A stretch of 64,000 nt of DNA from Pseudomonas maioricensis (lineage in GTDB: Bacteria > Pseudomonadota > Gammaproteobacteria > Pseudomonadales > Pseudomonadaceae): assembly GCF_022790535.1 (NCBI RefSeq), contig NZ_LOHG01000008.1, positions 111,697 through 175,696 on the forward strand. The letters are read 5' to 3'. The translations under genes were made by a program, and so were the position numbers. How positions within the stretch are numbered: position 1 is the stretch's first letter; each line of letters starts with the position of its first letter. Below the pieces are notes generated by a model, which was given only the letters and a program-made list of their open reading frames with translations, was not told where the DNA came from and did not search any database. Shown here piece by piece: positions 54,174-63,031 of the stretch.

Positions 54174-54754
54174 GACTCGCCATCAAAGAGCGCAAATCCA
54201 AGAAATGCAGAGTTGAACAGTGCGGGGCCTCATTCGTCCCGCAGCGACTCGGCCAAGCGGTATGCAGTCCAGCCTGCGCAATGATCGACGCACCGAGACA
54301 CGCCCCCAAGGCTCGCAAGGCTCTTGCCGACGTCCAGCGCGCCGAGATCAAGGTTCGCAAGGAGAAGCTGAAGAGCAGGGCGGATCACCTCAAGGACACA
54401 CAACAGGCTTTCAACGCTTGGGTTCGCGAGCGTGATGCATTGCTGCCATGCATCAGCTGCGGTCGTCATCACCAGGGCAAGTACGACGCTGGCCATTACC
54501 GGACAGTGGGGAGCAATCCCGCGCTGCGCTTCGAGCCGCTGAATTGCCACAAGCAGTGCGTGCCCTGCAACCAGCACAAGTCCGGGAACATCGTGGAGTA
54601 CCGGATCAACCTAGTGCTGCGCATCGGTGCCGTAAACGTTGAATGGCTTGAAGGGCCCCATGAGCCCCAGAAGTACACCGTCGAGGAATTGAAAGCGATG
54701 ACCGCCGATTACCGGGCGAAGACCAGAGAACTCAAGAAGGGGCAGGCAGCATGA
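54170..54754 (+). CDS. ninG: NinG recombination protein (Rap endonuclease)
   Basis: 194 aa, ATGA overlap. The N-terminal zinc finger is KKCRVEQCGASFVPQRLGQAVCSPAC. The C-terminal nuclease part has CISCGRHHQGKYDAGHYR, the FEPLNCHKQCVPCNQHKSGN block and a final helix. Lambda Rap cleaves D-loops and Holliday-type branches. High confidence by motif order. Confidence 0.92.
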   Translation: MRLAIKERKSKKCRVEQCGASFVPQRLGQAVCSPACAMIDAPRHAPKARKALADVQRAEIKVRKEKLKSRADHLKDTQQAFNAWVRERDALLPCISCGRHHQGKYDAGHYRTVGSNPALRFEPLNCHKQCVPCNQHKSGNIVEYRINLVLRIGAVNVEWLEGPHEPQKYTVEELKAMTADYRAKTRELKKGQAA

Positions 54755-55296
54755 CTTATCGCAACGTAGTTTCAGCAGTAGTGCGTGCTCTGGCCGCCGA
54801 GACAATCAACAGCGCGGGCGGATCCGACTTCGAACCCAAAGTGCAGTGCGCCAAGCAGAAGGGCGAGATCGTCGGCAAGGAAGCGGCATTCCTCACCGAC
54901 TGCTGGGTGTTCGGGCGGCTGCATAAGGGGCTGACCACGGCACACTGGCGGGCGCTGGTGGCGAAATTCTCCACGCACGTCGAAAGAAAGCATGTGGCAA
55001 TCGCGGAGCTGACCAGGGCTGTGCGATCGCCAGCACCAGAGCGGTTCCGTGACTGTGCCGTGGTGACGTGGGCAATGCCCAAGCTGCCAGGCGTTGATGG
55101 AAAACGCTCGACGAACGTTCTGCCGGCGGGCTGGTACGAGATGGACAACTGGTCGAATGAGCCGCACCCGATCAAGACCCAGGAGCGCTGGAGAAGGGAT
55201 ATTCGCAAGGCGCTGGAGCGAGAGGTGGATGAGGCTTTGGTATCTGCTCAAACCATCCTGGATGCAGAGGGACTTATTGAGACACAAGCTGCTTGA
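54751..55296 (+). CDS. phage protein in the late-antiterminator position
   Basis: 181 aa, overlaps ninG by 4 nt. Contains VQCAKQKGEIVGKEAAFLTDCW, a THVERKHVAIAEL segment and WAMPKLPG. No Q-protein zinc finger is visible, so identification as antiterminator rests on place only: last gene before a terminator and the late region. Other roles are possible. Confidence 0.6.
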   Translation: MTYRNVVSAVVRALAAETINSAGGSDFEPKVQCAKQKGEIVGKEAAFLTDCWVFGRLHKGLTTAHWRALVAKFSTHVERKHVAIAELTRAVRSPAPERFRDCAVVTWAMPKLPGVDGKRSTNVLPAGWYEMDNWSNEPHPIKTQERWRRDIRKALEREVDEALVSAQTILDAEGLIETQAA

Positions 55297-55364
55297 CGCG
55301 GTTGAGCCAATGAGCCACCATCACCTCATCCTGTCATTTCTGCGGGTGTAGGAATGAATCAAAA

Positions 55365-55392
55365 AGCCCGGCCTCTGTGTCGGGCTTTCTGT
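55365..55392 (+). terminator. terminator after early right operon
   Basis: Stem AGCCCG / CGGGCT (55365-55370, 55381-55386) with a ten-base loop, then TTCTGTTTCTT. It closes the rightward early operon and precedes the HEPN-motif gene. Confidence 0.75.
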
Positions 55393-55445
55393 TTCTTGGA
55401 GGGCTGCCGATAAGATATTCTGCAGCCACTTACGAGGAGACAGAG

Positions 55446-56009
55446 ATGACCGATCAGTATCGTGCGCGCGGACTGATAGCCGCAAAGAGTTCAAGAATCG
55501 AGAAGCTTCTTCGTGATCTTGGAGGGCAAGGTCTTGGACTCAAAGAGTTGCGAGCAAGCATTGCCAACAAATTATCCGACGGTGTGCAGAAACAGCTTCA
55601 AGGTGTGCACTTCCTGCGTAACCAAGCTGCGCATGACGACAACTTTCAGATTTCCGAGCAAAGCCTCAGGGAATTCTCAGCCACGGCAGACGATCTGGTA
55701 TTCCAGCTTGAGTTGATGATTGACGGCCTGACTGTAGAAGAGCCAGCCTCTGAGTTCCAATCTCGCGATGATTTGGTGCATTTAAGCCAAGGTGCAGGTG
55801 TTGCCGCGCCGCTTTTGAGTGAAAATGATCGGGAGATACTCCGCAAAAGGGCGCTTACTGAAGTTGAAAATCGTCGCTTGGCTAGCGAAATGGACCTGAA
55901 GAGCGTCAGGGGAACGAAGGGCAGAATTTCAGCTGAGACGAAGTCCAAAATTAAGGAGCAAGCTATCAAGGTAGGAGCCAGTTTTTTGGTGAACCTCTTT
56001 AAGAAGTGA
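55446..56009 (+). CDS. HEPN-motif protein (moron)
   Basis: 187 aa from ATG 55446 (GGAG 8 nt upstream). Helical protein with VHFLRNQAAHDDNF, giving Arg58-Asn59-x3-His63, the R-N-x-x-x-H motif of HEPN ribonucleases and of DUF4145-like proteins. A DDLVFQLEL helix follows; the C-terminus ends in a short hydrophobic, basic tail. The gene is a single unit enclosed by two terminators between early and late operons, a classic moron layout. RNase-based abortive infection or another lysogen function is possible; activity unproven. Confidence 0.65.
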   Translation: MTDQYRARGLIAAKSSRIEKLLRDLGGQGLGLKELRASIANKLSDGVQKQLQGVHFLRNQAAHDDNFQISEQSLREFSATADDLVFQLELMIDGLTVEEPASEFQSRDDLVHLSQGAGVAAPLLSENDREILRKRALTEVENRRLASEMDLKSVRGTKGRISAETKSKIKEQAIKVGASFLVNLFKK

Positions 56010-56043
56010 TACCTGCTTCACGCCAGTAATTACCGCCCTAGAA

Positions 56044-56069
56044 GCCCGACTATGACGTCGGGTTTTTTT
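56044..56069 (+). terminator. terminator after HEPN-motif gene
   Basis: Stem CCCGAC / GTCGGG (56045-56050, 56057-56062) followed by TTTTTTT. Strong intrinsic terminator just before the late leader. Confidence 0.9.
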
Positions 56070-56179
56070 ACGCTCAGCGTTTCCCTCCTCGTAACCTCTG
56101 ATGGTTATTCACCGAGGGCCTATTTCGTTCCTGTCGCTCTTTTGGCCGCATCCTGCGGTCCTTTTATTCAGAGGTAAAG
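56070..56179 (+). promoter_or_regulatory. late-operon leader with boxA-like site
   Basis: Before the first late gene. CGCTCTTTT at 56135-56143 resembles phage boxA (CGCTCTTA). It is followed by a short hairpin CCGCA-TCC-TGCGG (56146-56158) and CCTTTTATT, like a boxB or an early pause/terminator. Consistent with control by late antitermination. Confidence 0.45.
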
Positions 56180-56551
56180 ATGGACCCTACCGACCTCGGC
56201 CCAGGCACAGCTACCTGGCTGGGCGGTACTGGCACCGTATTGCTTGCTGGCTTCCTATGGCTGCGCAAGTTTCTATCTCGAGACGCAGCAGATCGGGCGA
56301 TGGACAACGCTGATATCGGCACCGTCCGCCGGCTGAACGAACTGCTCGACTCCGAACGTGTTGCACGCAAAGAGGCTGAGGCCCGCGCTGATCAATTCGC
56401 CAAGGAACGTAACGAACTCGCCGCCGCAGTGGGCCGGATGGAGGGGAAGATCGAAGCCCTGACCAGTCAGGTCGCCCAGCTCACACAAAGAGTCACCCAG
56501 CAAAGCGACGAGATCACTCGCCTTCGCACCAAGTTGGGAGGAATCAACTGA
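56180..56551 (+). CDS. membrane/coiled-coil protein of the lysis region (possible holin)
   Basis: 123 aa. An N-terminal hydrophobic helix (TWLGGTGTVLLAGFLWLRKFL) is followed by a long coiled coil (RRLNELLDSERVARKEAEAR...). AGAGGTAAAG precedes the ATG. Similar proteins open the late operon in other Pseudomonas phages and are sometimes called holin; a one-TM protein with coiled coil could also be a lysis regulator. Confidence 0.6.
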   Translation: MDPTDLGPGTATWLGGTGTVLLAGFLWLRKFLSRDAADRAMDNADIGTVRRLNELLDSERVARKEAEARADQFAKERNELAAAVGRMEGKIEALTSQVAQLTQRVTQQSDEITRLRTKLGGIN

Positions 56552-56889
56552 TGGACAGATGCTCAATGGAATTCATTGCTCGCCGCTGGTGGCGTCGGAT
56601 CGAGATATGGGTCATTGCGATCCTGCTCGCTGCCGGGTCTGCCTCGATGGGGTTTCAGGTTGCCCAATGGAAGCTCGGCGACTGGTACGTGCAGCGAGTG
56701 GCCGAGGTTCGCCAGGGCTACGACGAGGCAACGACTCAGCGTGACCTGCGCCTTAGCAAATTGGCAGACAAGACGACAGAAGCTGCCGGGAAGGTCGAGG
56801 CAGCATCCGCCAACGCAGTGCAGGCGGCAGATACTGCGAGCCAGGCGGCCGACAAGGTCAACAAGGCGGTAGAGCGGGTTAGCCCGTAA
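56551..56889 (+). CDS. second membrane/coiled-coil lysis-region protein
   Basis: 112 aa; ATG overlaps the upstream TGA (TGATG), GGAGG 9 nt before. A basic N-tail, one TM helix (IEIWVIAILLAAGSASMGF) and an Ala-rich coiled coil. Likely acts with the preceding protein. Spanin or holin partner are possible; no endolysin gene is seen beside it. Confidence 0.6.
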   Translation: MDRCSMEFIARRWWRRIEIWVIAILLAAGSASMGFQVAQWKLGDWYVQRVAEVRQGYDEATTQRDLRLSKLADKTTEAAGKVEAASANAVQAADTASQAADKVNKAVERVSP

Positions 56890-56912
56890 CTGACTCTGTT
56901 TTGACTGCGGAG

Positions 56913-57464
56913 CTAATTACCGGAGACCCCGGGCCTAAACCCCATACACTGATCAAGGGTGTCTTTAGTTCGTTTGAGTGCCTCAAGGGCTTCTTTTCTT
57001 TCCTCTCCTTTGGGCGAGAATACATCTGCTCTTGACATGTTGAGCTGCGCTTCCAAATGAAAAATTTCATCTCTATAGGGCTTGCAGCGCTTATCAGAAG
57101 CTGTGAGAGCCTTGTATTTCTCTGCTTCAGTCTTGGCTGCAATGGCATCATTGCCCGTACTTGAGAGCTTCTTTTCCGTCTCAGCCAGACGGTAATCCTT
57201 TGTGGCCAGATCCATCTGGCTCTGGCGGTAAAGGTCGTTCAGCTGTTTATTCTCAAGGCGCTGAGCGTCTAGGTCCTTTCTGAGCTCATTAATGGAGTCA
57301 GTCAGGTGTCTGACATCGCTCCTGAGTTGGGATCTTTCATCCAGAGCGGCGGACCAATAAATTCCCCAACTGACTACGCCCCCGATTAGAGCCGCTATTA
57401 CTGCTCCATCTCTCAGGTTCCATCGTACAGTCCATGGGGCTTTAGGTTCATTTTGCGTTGACAT
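56913..57464 (-). CDS. reverse-strand membrane coiled-coil protein
   Basis: 183 aa from ATG 57464 (GAGAAATTAC upstream; a TTG four codons earlier also fits). One TM helix near residues 23-43 (DGAVIAALIGGVVSWGIYW), then a coiled coil and a C-terminal part with two Cys (KRCKPYRDE, DQCMGFRP). It is the only leftward gene among rightward late genes, so it should be expressed independently, perhaps in the lysogen: a moron of unknown function. Confidence 0.65.
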   Translation of the reverse strand: MSTQNEPKAPWTVRWNLRDGAVIAALIGGVVSWGIYWSAALDERSQLRSDVRHLTDSINELRKDLDAQRLENKQLNDLYRQSQMDLATKDYRLAETEKKLSSTGNDAIAAKTEAEKYKALTASDKRCKPYRDEIFHLEAQLNMSRADVFSPKGEERKEALEALKRTKDTLDQCMGFRPGVSGN

Positions 57465-57530
57465 GTAATTTCTCAAGTTAAGACTTTTGCGGGTCGCAAC
57501 GTAGCATCTTAAATCCGGAGGAAGGTAGCC

Positions 57531-58154
57531 GTGAGCAGACCATTTCCTCCGCCTTCACTCTTAGTGCTTTCGGACCTATCCGATTTTGTTATCCGGCTGA
57601 CTCCTGCGCCGGAAGTATGGGAGTGGCTCCAAGCCGAGATCCTTGCTGACACCGGCAGTATCCACAATGAAGACCACGCCCATCTGATAGACGCCGACAT
57701 CCAAGTGATGTGGGCATCGTCCAGTTATGGCAAGCAGGGGCGCACTGTCCTTGGTCAAGCTGAGCAAGTCATGTTCCGCGCCGGTGGCTGGCAGAAAGCC
57801 AGGATGGAACAACAGATGCGCGACTGGTTCGGGGATATCCCTGCCTACATCATCACCCTGGCCGCCGACTACTGCGCTCAATGCTCGGATGAAGACTTCT
57901 GCGCACTGGTTGAGCACGAGCTGTATCACATCGCCCAGGCCAAAGATCAGTACGGCGCACCCAAGTTCACGCAGGAAGGTCTGCCCAAGCTTGAGATGCG
58001 CGGTCATGACGTTGAAGAGTTCGTTGGCGTGGTTCGCCGCTACGGTGCGAGCCCTGACGTTCAGGCTCTGGTGGATGCTGCAAACAAACCTGCCGAGGTA
58101 GGCAAATTGAACATATCGAGGGCCTGCGGAACCTGTCTGCTCAAGTCCGCCTGA
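57531..58154 (+). CDS. putative phage metallopeptidase
   Basis: 207 aa, GTG start after GGAGGAAGG. Zinc-binding HELYH (His129-Glu130-x2-His133) lies within ALVEHELYHIAQ, followed by GHDVEEFVGVVRRYG. This is the putative metallopeptidase family found before terminase genes in many phages. Possible roles: processing of head proteins or cell-wall peptides; unproven. Confidence 0.8.
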   Translation: MSRPFPPPSLLVLSDLSDFVIRLTPAPEVWEWLQAEILADTGSIHNEDHAHLIDADIQVMWASSSYGKQGRTVLGQAEQVMFRAGGWQKARMEQQMRDWFGDIPAYIITLAADYCAQCSDEDFCALVEHELYHIAQAKDQYGAPKFTQEGLPKLEMRGHDVEEFVGVVRRYGASPDVQALVDAANKPAEVGKLNISRACGTCLLKSA

Positions 58155-58186
58155 CTTCATGACAGGTTTTGACAAAAGGCAATCAT

Positions 58187-58663
58187 ATGGCAGTACTACG
58201 AAGCGAGGTCAAAGCCTTCATCGTTCAGGCTCTCGCCTGCTTCGATACGCCATCTCAGGTGGTTGCATCGGTCAAAACAGAATTCGGTATAGAAATCACT
58301 CGCCAGCAGTGCGAATCACACGATCCGACCAAGTTCGCCGGGCGTGGCTTGGGTGCGAAGTGGGCTGAGTTGTTCCATGACGCCCGTAAACGGTTTCGTG
58401 AAGAGACTGCTGACATCCCTATAGCTAACAGGGCGTTCCGACTCCGAACGCTCGGGCGCATGGCTGAGAAAGCCGAAAACATGAAGAACATGGCGTTGAC
58501 TGCTCAGCTACTGGAACAGGCCGCCAAAGAGGTGGGCGATGTTTTCGTGAATCGCCGCCTTGAACCCGAAAAGCCTCTTGGCTCCCAAGCTGACCAGCAG
58601 CACGCGATAGCTGAGTACAAGCTGGAGCCAGATGAGCATGTCCCGACTACCCCGTACCTTTGA
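58187..58663 (+). CDS. terminase small subunit (DUF2280)
   Basis: 158 aa from ATG 58187 (AAAAGGC upstream). The N-terminal half (EVKAFIVQALACFDTPSQVVASVKTEFGIEITRQQCESHDPTKFAGR) is an HTH-like DUF2280 domain that recognises packaging DNA; the C-terminus is helical. The 3' end overlaps the large subunit gene by 32 nt. Confidence 0.85.
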   Translation: MAVLRSEVKAFIVQALACFDTPSQVVASVKTEFGIEITRQQCESHDPTKFAGRGLGAKWAELFHDARKRFREETADIPIANRAFRLRTLGRMAEKAENMKNMALTAQLLEQAAKEVGDVFVNRRLEPEKPLGSQADQQHAIAEYKLEPDEHVPTTPYL

Positions 58664-59957
58664 TCAGCCGGTAAAGCTAACCCCAAAGCAGGCGAATATT
58701 TACGTGTGGGGTTTTCAGCCTCAGGCGCGCTTCCGTGACGCTGTGTGTGGTCGCCGGTTCGGCAAGACGTTCCTTGGGAAGGCAGAGATGCGCCGGGCTG
58801 CCAGGCTTGCCGCAGAGTGGGGCGTGAGCGTAGAGGACGAGATTTGGTATGGCGCACCGACGTTCAAGCAGGCCAAGCGCGTGTTCTGGCGTCGGCTGAA
58901 GCAGGCAATACCTGAAGCATGGCGCGCACACCGACCTAACGAGACGGAATGCTCGATCACACTGAAGTCTGGTCACGTCATGCGCGTGGTCGGCCTCGAC
59001 AACTACGACAACCTGCGCGGGTCCGGCCTGTTCTTCGTACTTGTGGATGAGTGGGCCGACTGTCCTTGGGCTGCGTGGGAAGAAGTCCTGCGACCAATGC
59101 TCTCGACGTGTCAGTACACGCTACCCGGTGGCGAAATTCGAAAGGGCGGTCATGCGCTGCGCATCGGTACGCCCAAGGGTTTCAATCACTGCTACGACAC
59201 GTATCTGGATGGTCAGCCAGGTGCAGAGCCGGACCACAAGAGCTGGCAGTACACCTCATTGCAGGGCGGCAACGTTCCGGCCGAAGAGTTGGAAGCTGCC
59301 AGCCGAAAAATGGATCCTCGGACCTTCCGGCAAGAATATGAGGCCGGGTTCGAAAGTTACTCAGGGGTCGTTTACTACACCTTCAGCCGGGCTGAATGCT
59401 CGACCACTGAGCGAATCAAGCCAAGCGAAGCGCTGCACATAGGGATGGACTTCAACGTCATGAAGATGAGTGCGGTGGTCTATGTCGTTCGCGACGGCCT
59501 GCCTCTCGCCCTGGACGAGTTCCACAAGGTGCGGGATACGCCGGAGATGATCGAAAAGATTCAGGCGCGATTTCAAGGGCACACGATCGCCGTTTACCCA
59601 GATGCCAGTGGACAGAACACCAGCAGCAAAAATGCCAGCGAGTCCGATCTATCACTGCTCAAGAAGGCGGGCTTCACCGTGGTAGTGGATTCGACCAACC
59701 CGGGAGTTAAGGATCGGGTGAATGCTGTCAACGCCATGTTCCTAAACACTTACGGCGAGCGCCGACTCAAGGTCAACATTGACCAGTGTCCGCAGCTCAC
59801 TCAGTGCCTGGAGCGCCAGACCTACACGGACAAGGGCGAGCCGGACAAAGACCCGAAAAAGGGTCATGACCACATGAACGACGCCGCTGGTTACTTCATT
59901 GCCAAGCGGTACCCGATCAAGTCACGCACCGCATCCACTGAATCTCTGAGAATGTAA
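58632..59957 (+). CDS. terminase large subunit
   Basis: 441 aa. The packaging ATPase has Walker A CGRRFGKTF (residues 39-47) and Walker B LVDEWADCPW. The nuclease domain follows, with HIGMDFNVMKMSA and a terminal HDHMNDAAGYF that provide metal ligands. An alternative ATG two codons downstream (58638) has better spacing from GGAG. Complete, motifs intact. Confidence 0.93.
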   Translation: MSMSRLPRTFDQPVKLTPKQANIYVWGFQPQARFRDAVCGRRFGKTFLGKAEMRRAARLAAEWGVSVEDEIWYGAPTFKQAKRVFWRRLKQAIPEAWRAHRPNETECSITLKSGHVMRVVGLDNYDNLRGSGLFFVLVDEWADCPWAAWEEVLRPMLSTCQYTLPGGEIRKGGHALRIGTPKGFNHCYDTYLDGQPGAEPDHKSWQYTSLQGGNVPAEELEAASRKMDPRTFRQEYEAGFESYSGVVYYTFSRAECSTTERIKPSEALHIGMDFNVMKMSAVVYVVRDGLPLALDEFHKVRDTPEMIEKIQARFQGHTIAVYPDASGQNTSSKNASESDLSLLKKAGFTVVVDSTNPGVKDRVNAVNAMFLNTYGERRLKVNIDQCPQLTQCLERQTYTDKGEPDKDPKKGHDHMNDAAGYFIAKRYPIKSRTASTESLRM

Positions 59958-59961
59958 TCCC

Positions 59962-61353
59962 ATGAGCGATGACCCAAGCAAAACGCTTAAGGCAGTCGAG
60001 GCCATGCGCGAAGATTGTGCCATCGTCGAGCCTTTGATGAAGGGCACAAGTGCGATGCGCCGAGCAGGTGAGTCGCTGCTGCCGAAATGGCCCAAAGAGG
60101 AAGACCGCGACTACAAGGTGCGGTTAAAGCAGTCGACTCTCTTGCCCGCATACAGCGAAACAGTCAAAAACAACACCGGCCGCGTATTCGCGGAGCCGAT
60201 AGTGCTTGGTGATGACGTACCTGATTCCATCAAGACCTGTGCCGAAAACTTCGATCGTCAAGGCAACAACCTGCAGGTCTGGGCGCAAGCTTTTTTCAGT
60301 ACTGCTCTTGCCTGCGGGCTTTGCCACGTCCTTATCGATTATCCTAAGACTGTGGACGAAACAGGCGCACCAGTCGTGCGCACGAAAGCCGACGAAAAGG
60401 CAGCAAAGGTTAGACCTTACGCGGTCATGATCCGGCCTCAGCAGGTGCTGGGCTGGCGATCAAATACATCCGGTGGCGAGCACGTCCTGACTCAGTTTCG
60501 CTACATGGAGTCGGTTGAAGAGGATGCTGGTGAGTTCGGGACAGCGCAGGTCGACCAGATACGCGTATTGGTGATCGGGGGCTGGGCCACCTACCGCGAA
60601 GTGGAGAAGGACGGACGCAAGACCTGGGCACTACATGATCAGGGAGCGAATTCGCTAAAAACGATTCCCCTGACCACGTACTACACCAATCGCACAGGCT
60701 ACATGACCGCTACGCCGCCACTGTTGGAGCTGGCCCACCTCAATGTGAAACACTGGCAGTCGCAGAGTGATCAGGACAACATCCTGCACGTTGCCCGTGT
60801 GCCCATGCTGGCAATTATTGGCGTCGAAGATGCTGACTGGGAACTGAAGGTTGGGACTGCCTCAGCGACCAAGCTGCCAAAAGAAGGAGACATGAAATGG
60901 GTCGAGCACACCGGCAGGGCAATCGATGCTGGACGGACGTCACTGTCTGACCTCGAAGATCAGATGCGTATCGCCGGTGCAAAACTGCTTCAGAAGGACA
61001 AGCAGGCGACCAAGACTGCCACCCAGGCTGAGGAGGAGGCCGCCCAGGAGATGAGCCCACTTCAAACCATGGCCGAGCAGTTGGAAGATGCGCTTGACCA
61101 GTCGCTACAGTTTTTCGCTGAGTACACCGGTCAGACAGAAGGCGGCCATGTACAAGTCAATGGCAACTTCGATGTCGACTTTGCTCCAGAGACAACCTTG
61201 CCTCTGCTGCTGAACATGGCAAGCCAGGGACGACTGTCTGACCAGACGCTATTCGCTGAGTATCAGCGCCGCGGCGTCGTGTCCAACGACCTTAAATGGG
61301 AGGAGGAGAAGCAAAAGATTCAGGACCAAGGCCCCGCTCTCGGAGTTCTCTAG
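59962..61353 (+). CDS. portal protein (DUF4055)
   Basis: 463 aa. KVRLKQSTLLPAYSETVKNNTGRVFAEP near the N-terminus and the PLQTMAEQLEDALDQSLQFFAEYTG helix are typical of DUF4055 portal proteins. Forms the dodecameric DNA gate of the capsid. Starts 4 nt after the terminase stop. Confidence 0.85.
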   Translation: MSDDPSKTLKAVEAMREDCAIVEPLMKGTSAMRRAGESLLPKWPKEEDRDYKVRLKQSTLLPAYSETVKNNTGRVFAEPIVLGDDVPDSIKTCAENFDRQGNNLQVWAQAFFSTALACGLCHVLIDYPKTVDETGAPVVRTKADEKAAKVRPYAVMIRPQQVLGWRSNTSGGEHVLTQFRYMESVEEDAGEFGTAQVDQIRVLVIGGWATYREVEKDGRKTWALHDQGANSLKTIPLTTYYTNRTGYMTATPPLLELAHLNVKHWQSQSDQDNILHVARVPMLAIIGVEDADWELKVGTASATKLPKEGDMKWVEHTGRAIDAGRTSLSDLEDQMRIAGAKLLQKDKQATKTATQAEEEAAQEMSPLQTMAEQLEDALDQSLQFFAEYTGQTEGGHVQVNGNFDVDFAPETTLPLLLNMASQGRLSDQTLFAEYQRRGVVSNDLKWEEEKQKIQDQGPALGVL

Positions 61354-62466
61354 ATGCCAACTGTTAACCAGATGTTGGCTGATGAGAGCGTTGCGCACGC
61401 CATTTCTCTGGAGAAGTACAAGCTGGGAGTGGTCCGGCGCATCATCGCGCTGCTGAACCGATCTGATGCGCGCTTGGTGAGTGAGTTGGCTGACGCGCTT
61501 GATCGGTTGCCTGCGGACTCATTTACCGTGGAGCGTCTTGATGGACTGCTTGATCAGGTCCGCGAGGTGAACGCATCTGCGTATGCTCAGGTGGCGCAAG
61601 AACTGCGGAGCGGCATTGCAGAGCTATCAGGTTACGAGGTCGACTGGCAGCACAAGCTGCTTGAGACCACGCTACCTGAACCTGTCATAGCCAGATTCCC
61701 GCTGGTTCGTCTTGCCGCCGATCAGGTCTATGCCACAGCCATGGCTCGTCCTTTCCAGGGGCGGCTGTTGAGCAATTGGGCGAGCACGGTTGAGGCGGAT
61801 CGCATGCTGAAGATCCGCAATGCGGTCAGCAGCGGCTATCTCGAAGGGAAGACAACTGACCAGATTATTCGTAGCGTCCGAGGTACAAGGGCCAACGGTT
61901 ATGCCGACGGCTTCCTTGAGCGCCCGAGGCAGGATCTGGCCACGGTTATTCGCTCTGCAGTGAGCCATACCGCCGCATTCGCACGCGAAAACCTGTACGA
62001 GGCTAACAGTGACATTGTTGCGGCCGAGGATTGGACCAGTACGCTGGACACCAAGACCTCCGCGCCATGCCGTATCCGCGACAAGCTGTCTTACGCCGTA
62101 GGGACGCACAAGCCAATTGGGCACAAGGTGCCGTGGCTCCAAGGGCCCGGCCGGCTTCACTTCAATTGCCGCTCTACCTCTGCACCAAGAACCAAATCGT
62201 GGCGCGAACTGGGCATCCCGATTGATGAGATGACAGATAGGCAGAGGGCGAGCATGGATGGCGCTGTTCCCGCTGATACCGATTATGGACAGTGGCTTGA
62301 GCGTCAGTCGGATGCGCGCAAGCTGGAAGTTCTAGGTCCAGCACGCTTTCAGATGTTCAAGGACGGCAAGGGCTTGGATCAGTTTTACAGTCCGACTGGC
62401 GAGTGGTTAACCCTGGAGCAATTGAAAGAGCGTGACGCCAAGGCATTCGCTAAGATGGCAGCATGA
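61354..62466 (+). CDS. minor head protein (SPP1 gp7-like)
   Basis: 370 aa. The C-terminal SAPCRIRDKLSYAVGTHKPIGH and HFNCRSTSAPRTKSWRELG block, with Cys/His ligands, is the gp7/phage Mu F head-morphogenesis signature. Starts directly after portal (adjacent stop/start). Needed for head assembly or DNA delivery. Confidence 0.82.
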   Translation: MPTVNQMLADESVAHAISLEKYKLGVVRRIIALLNRSDARLVSELADALDRLPADSFTVERLDGLLDQVREVNASAYAQVAQELRSGIAELSGYEVDWQHKLLETTLPEPVIARFPLVRLAADQVYATAMARPFQGRLLSNWASTVEADRMLKIRNAVSSGYLEGKTTDQIIRSVRGTRANGYADGFLERPRQDLATVIRSAVSHTAAFARENLYEANSDIVAAEDWTSTLDTKTSAPCRIRDKLSYAVGTHKPIGHKVPWLQGPGRLHFNCRSTSAPRTKSWRELGIPIDEMTDRQRASMDGAVPADTDYGQWLERQSDARKLEVLGPARFQMFKDGKGLDQFYSPTGEWLTLEQLKERDAKAFAKMAA

Positions 62467-62711
62467 CCGACAAGCCGCGCTTCCACGTAATACAAGGCAC
62501 GCCTGCTCCCGATACTCCGGTGGAGAGGGTGCGCAAGCGTGTCCGCGCAATGCCCAAGCCTGCGGCGATGATCCAGTGTCATCGGTGCGGTGGGCGCGAG
62601 GTCATCGAGACCAATACGGGGGTCATGCTCAAGGGGGGTAAACATTCCGGTGGAACGAAGGCGCTCATTTGCGTTGCCTGCCTAATTAAAGGACAGAGAG
62701 TGACGCTCTGA
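62463..62711 (+). CDS. 82-aa zinc-ribbon phage protein
   Basis: Overlaps the head gene stop (ATGA). IQCHRCGG and ICVACL pairs can bind one zinc. Common small gene in this part of head operons; function unknown. Confidence 0.7.
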   Translation: MTDKPRFHVIQGTPAPDTPVERVRKRVRAMPKPAAMIQCHRCGGREVIETNTGVMLKGGKHSGGTKALICVACLIKGQRVTL

Positions 62712-62764
62712 TTGTTGCGGCGAGCAAACCCGGGTTAATCTGCACCCTCAATCAAGGAGGGTTT

Positions 62765-62908
62765 ATGGACAATCGCGACGAAGACCATCAAGACGAGCCG
62801 GTTATTGAGCGCCGGTGCGCAAATGATCACCCGGCTGAGGGAACGGTTCAGCGAGGCGGTCACTACTACTGCACCGACTGCGATGAGGCGGGCCGTTACC
62901 TGCCTTAG
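62765..62908 (+). CDS. 47-aa zinc-knuckle protein
   Basis: MDNRDEDHQDEPVIERRC..., later HYYCTDCDEAGRYLP. AAGGAGGGTTT precedes the ATG, an excellent site. One CxxC pair and a further Cys/His could hold a metal. Too short for automatic calls. Function unknown. Confidence 0.6.
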   Translation: MDNRDEDHQDEPVIERRCANDHPAEGTVQRGGHYYCTDCDEAGRYLP

Positions 62909-62930
62909 CAAATGAAAACAGAAACCTATA

Positions 62931-62956
62931 GCCCTGGCATCCGCCGGGGCTTTTTT
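62931..62956 (+). terminator. intrinsic terminator inside head operon
   Basis: GCCCTGGCATC / CGCCGGGGC hairpin followed by TTTTTT. It would stop transcription before scaffold and capsid unless antiterminated, consistent with a processive antitermination system. Confidence 0.75.
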
Positions 62957-63031
62957 ATGGGCGCGATTCCGGATGGATAGCGCCGCACCTGGCCGGATGG
63001 CCGTTAAATTGGGCGGATGCCCGGAGACCGC

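Noticed and set aside
56094..56112. TAACC-N6-GGTTA considered as another CI operator
   Set aside because: Half-site spacing is 6 nt instead of 3, and it is not next to an early promoter.
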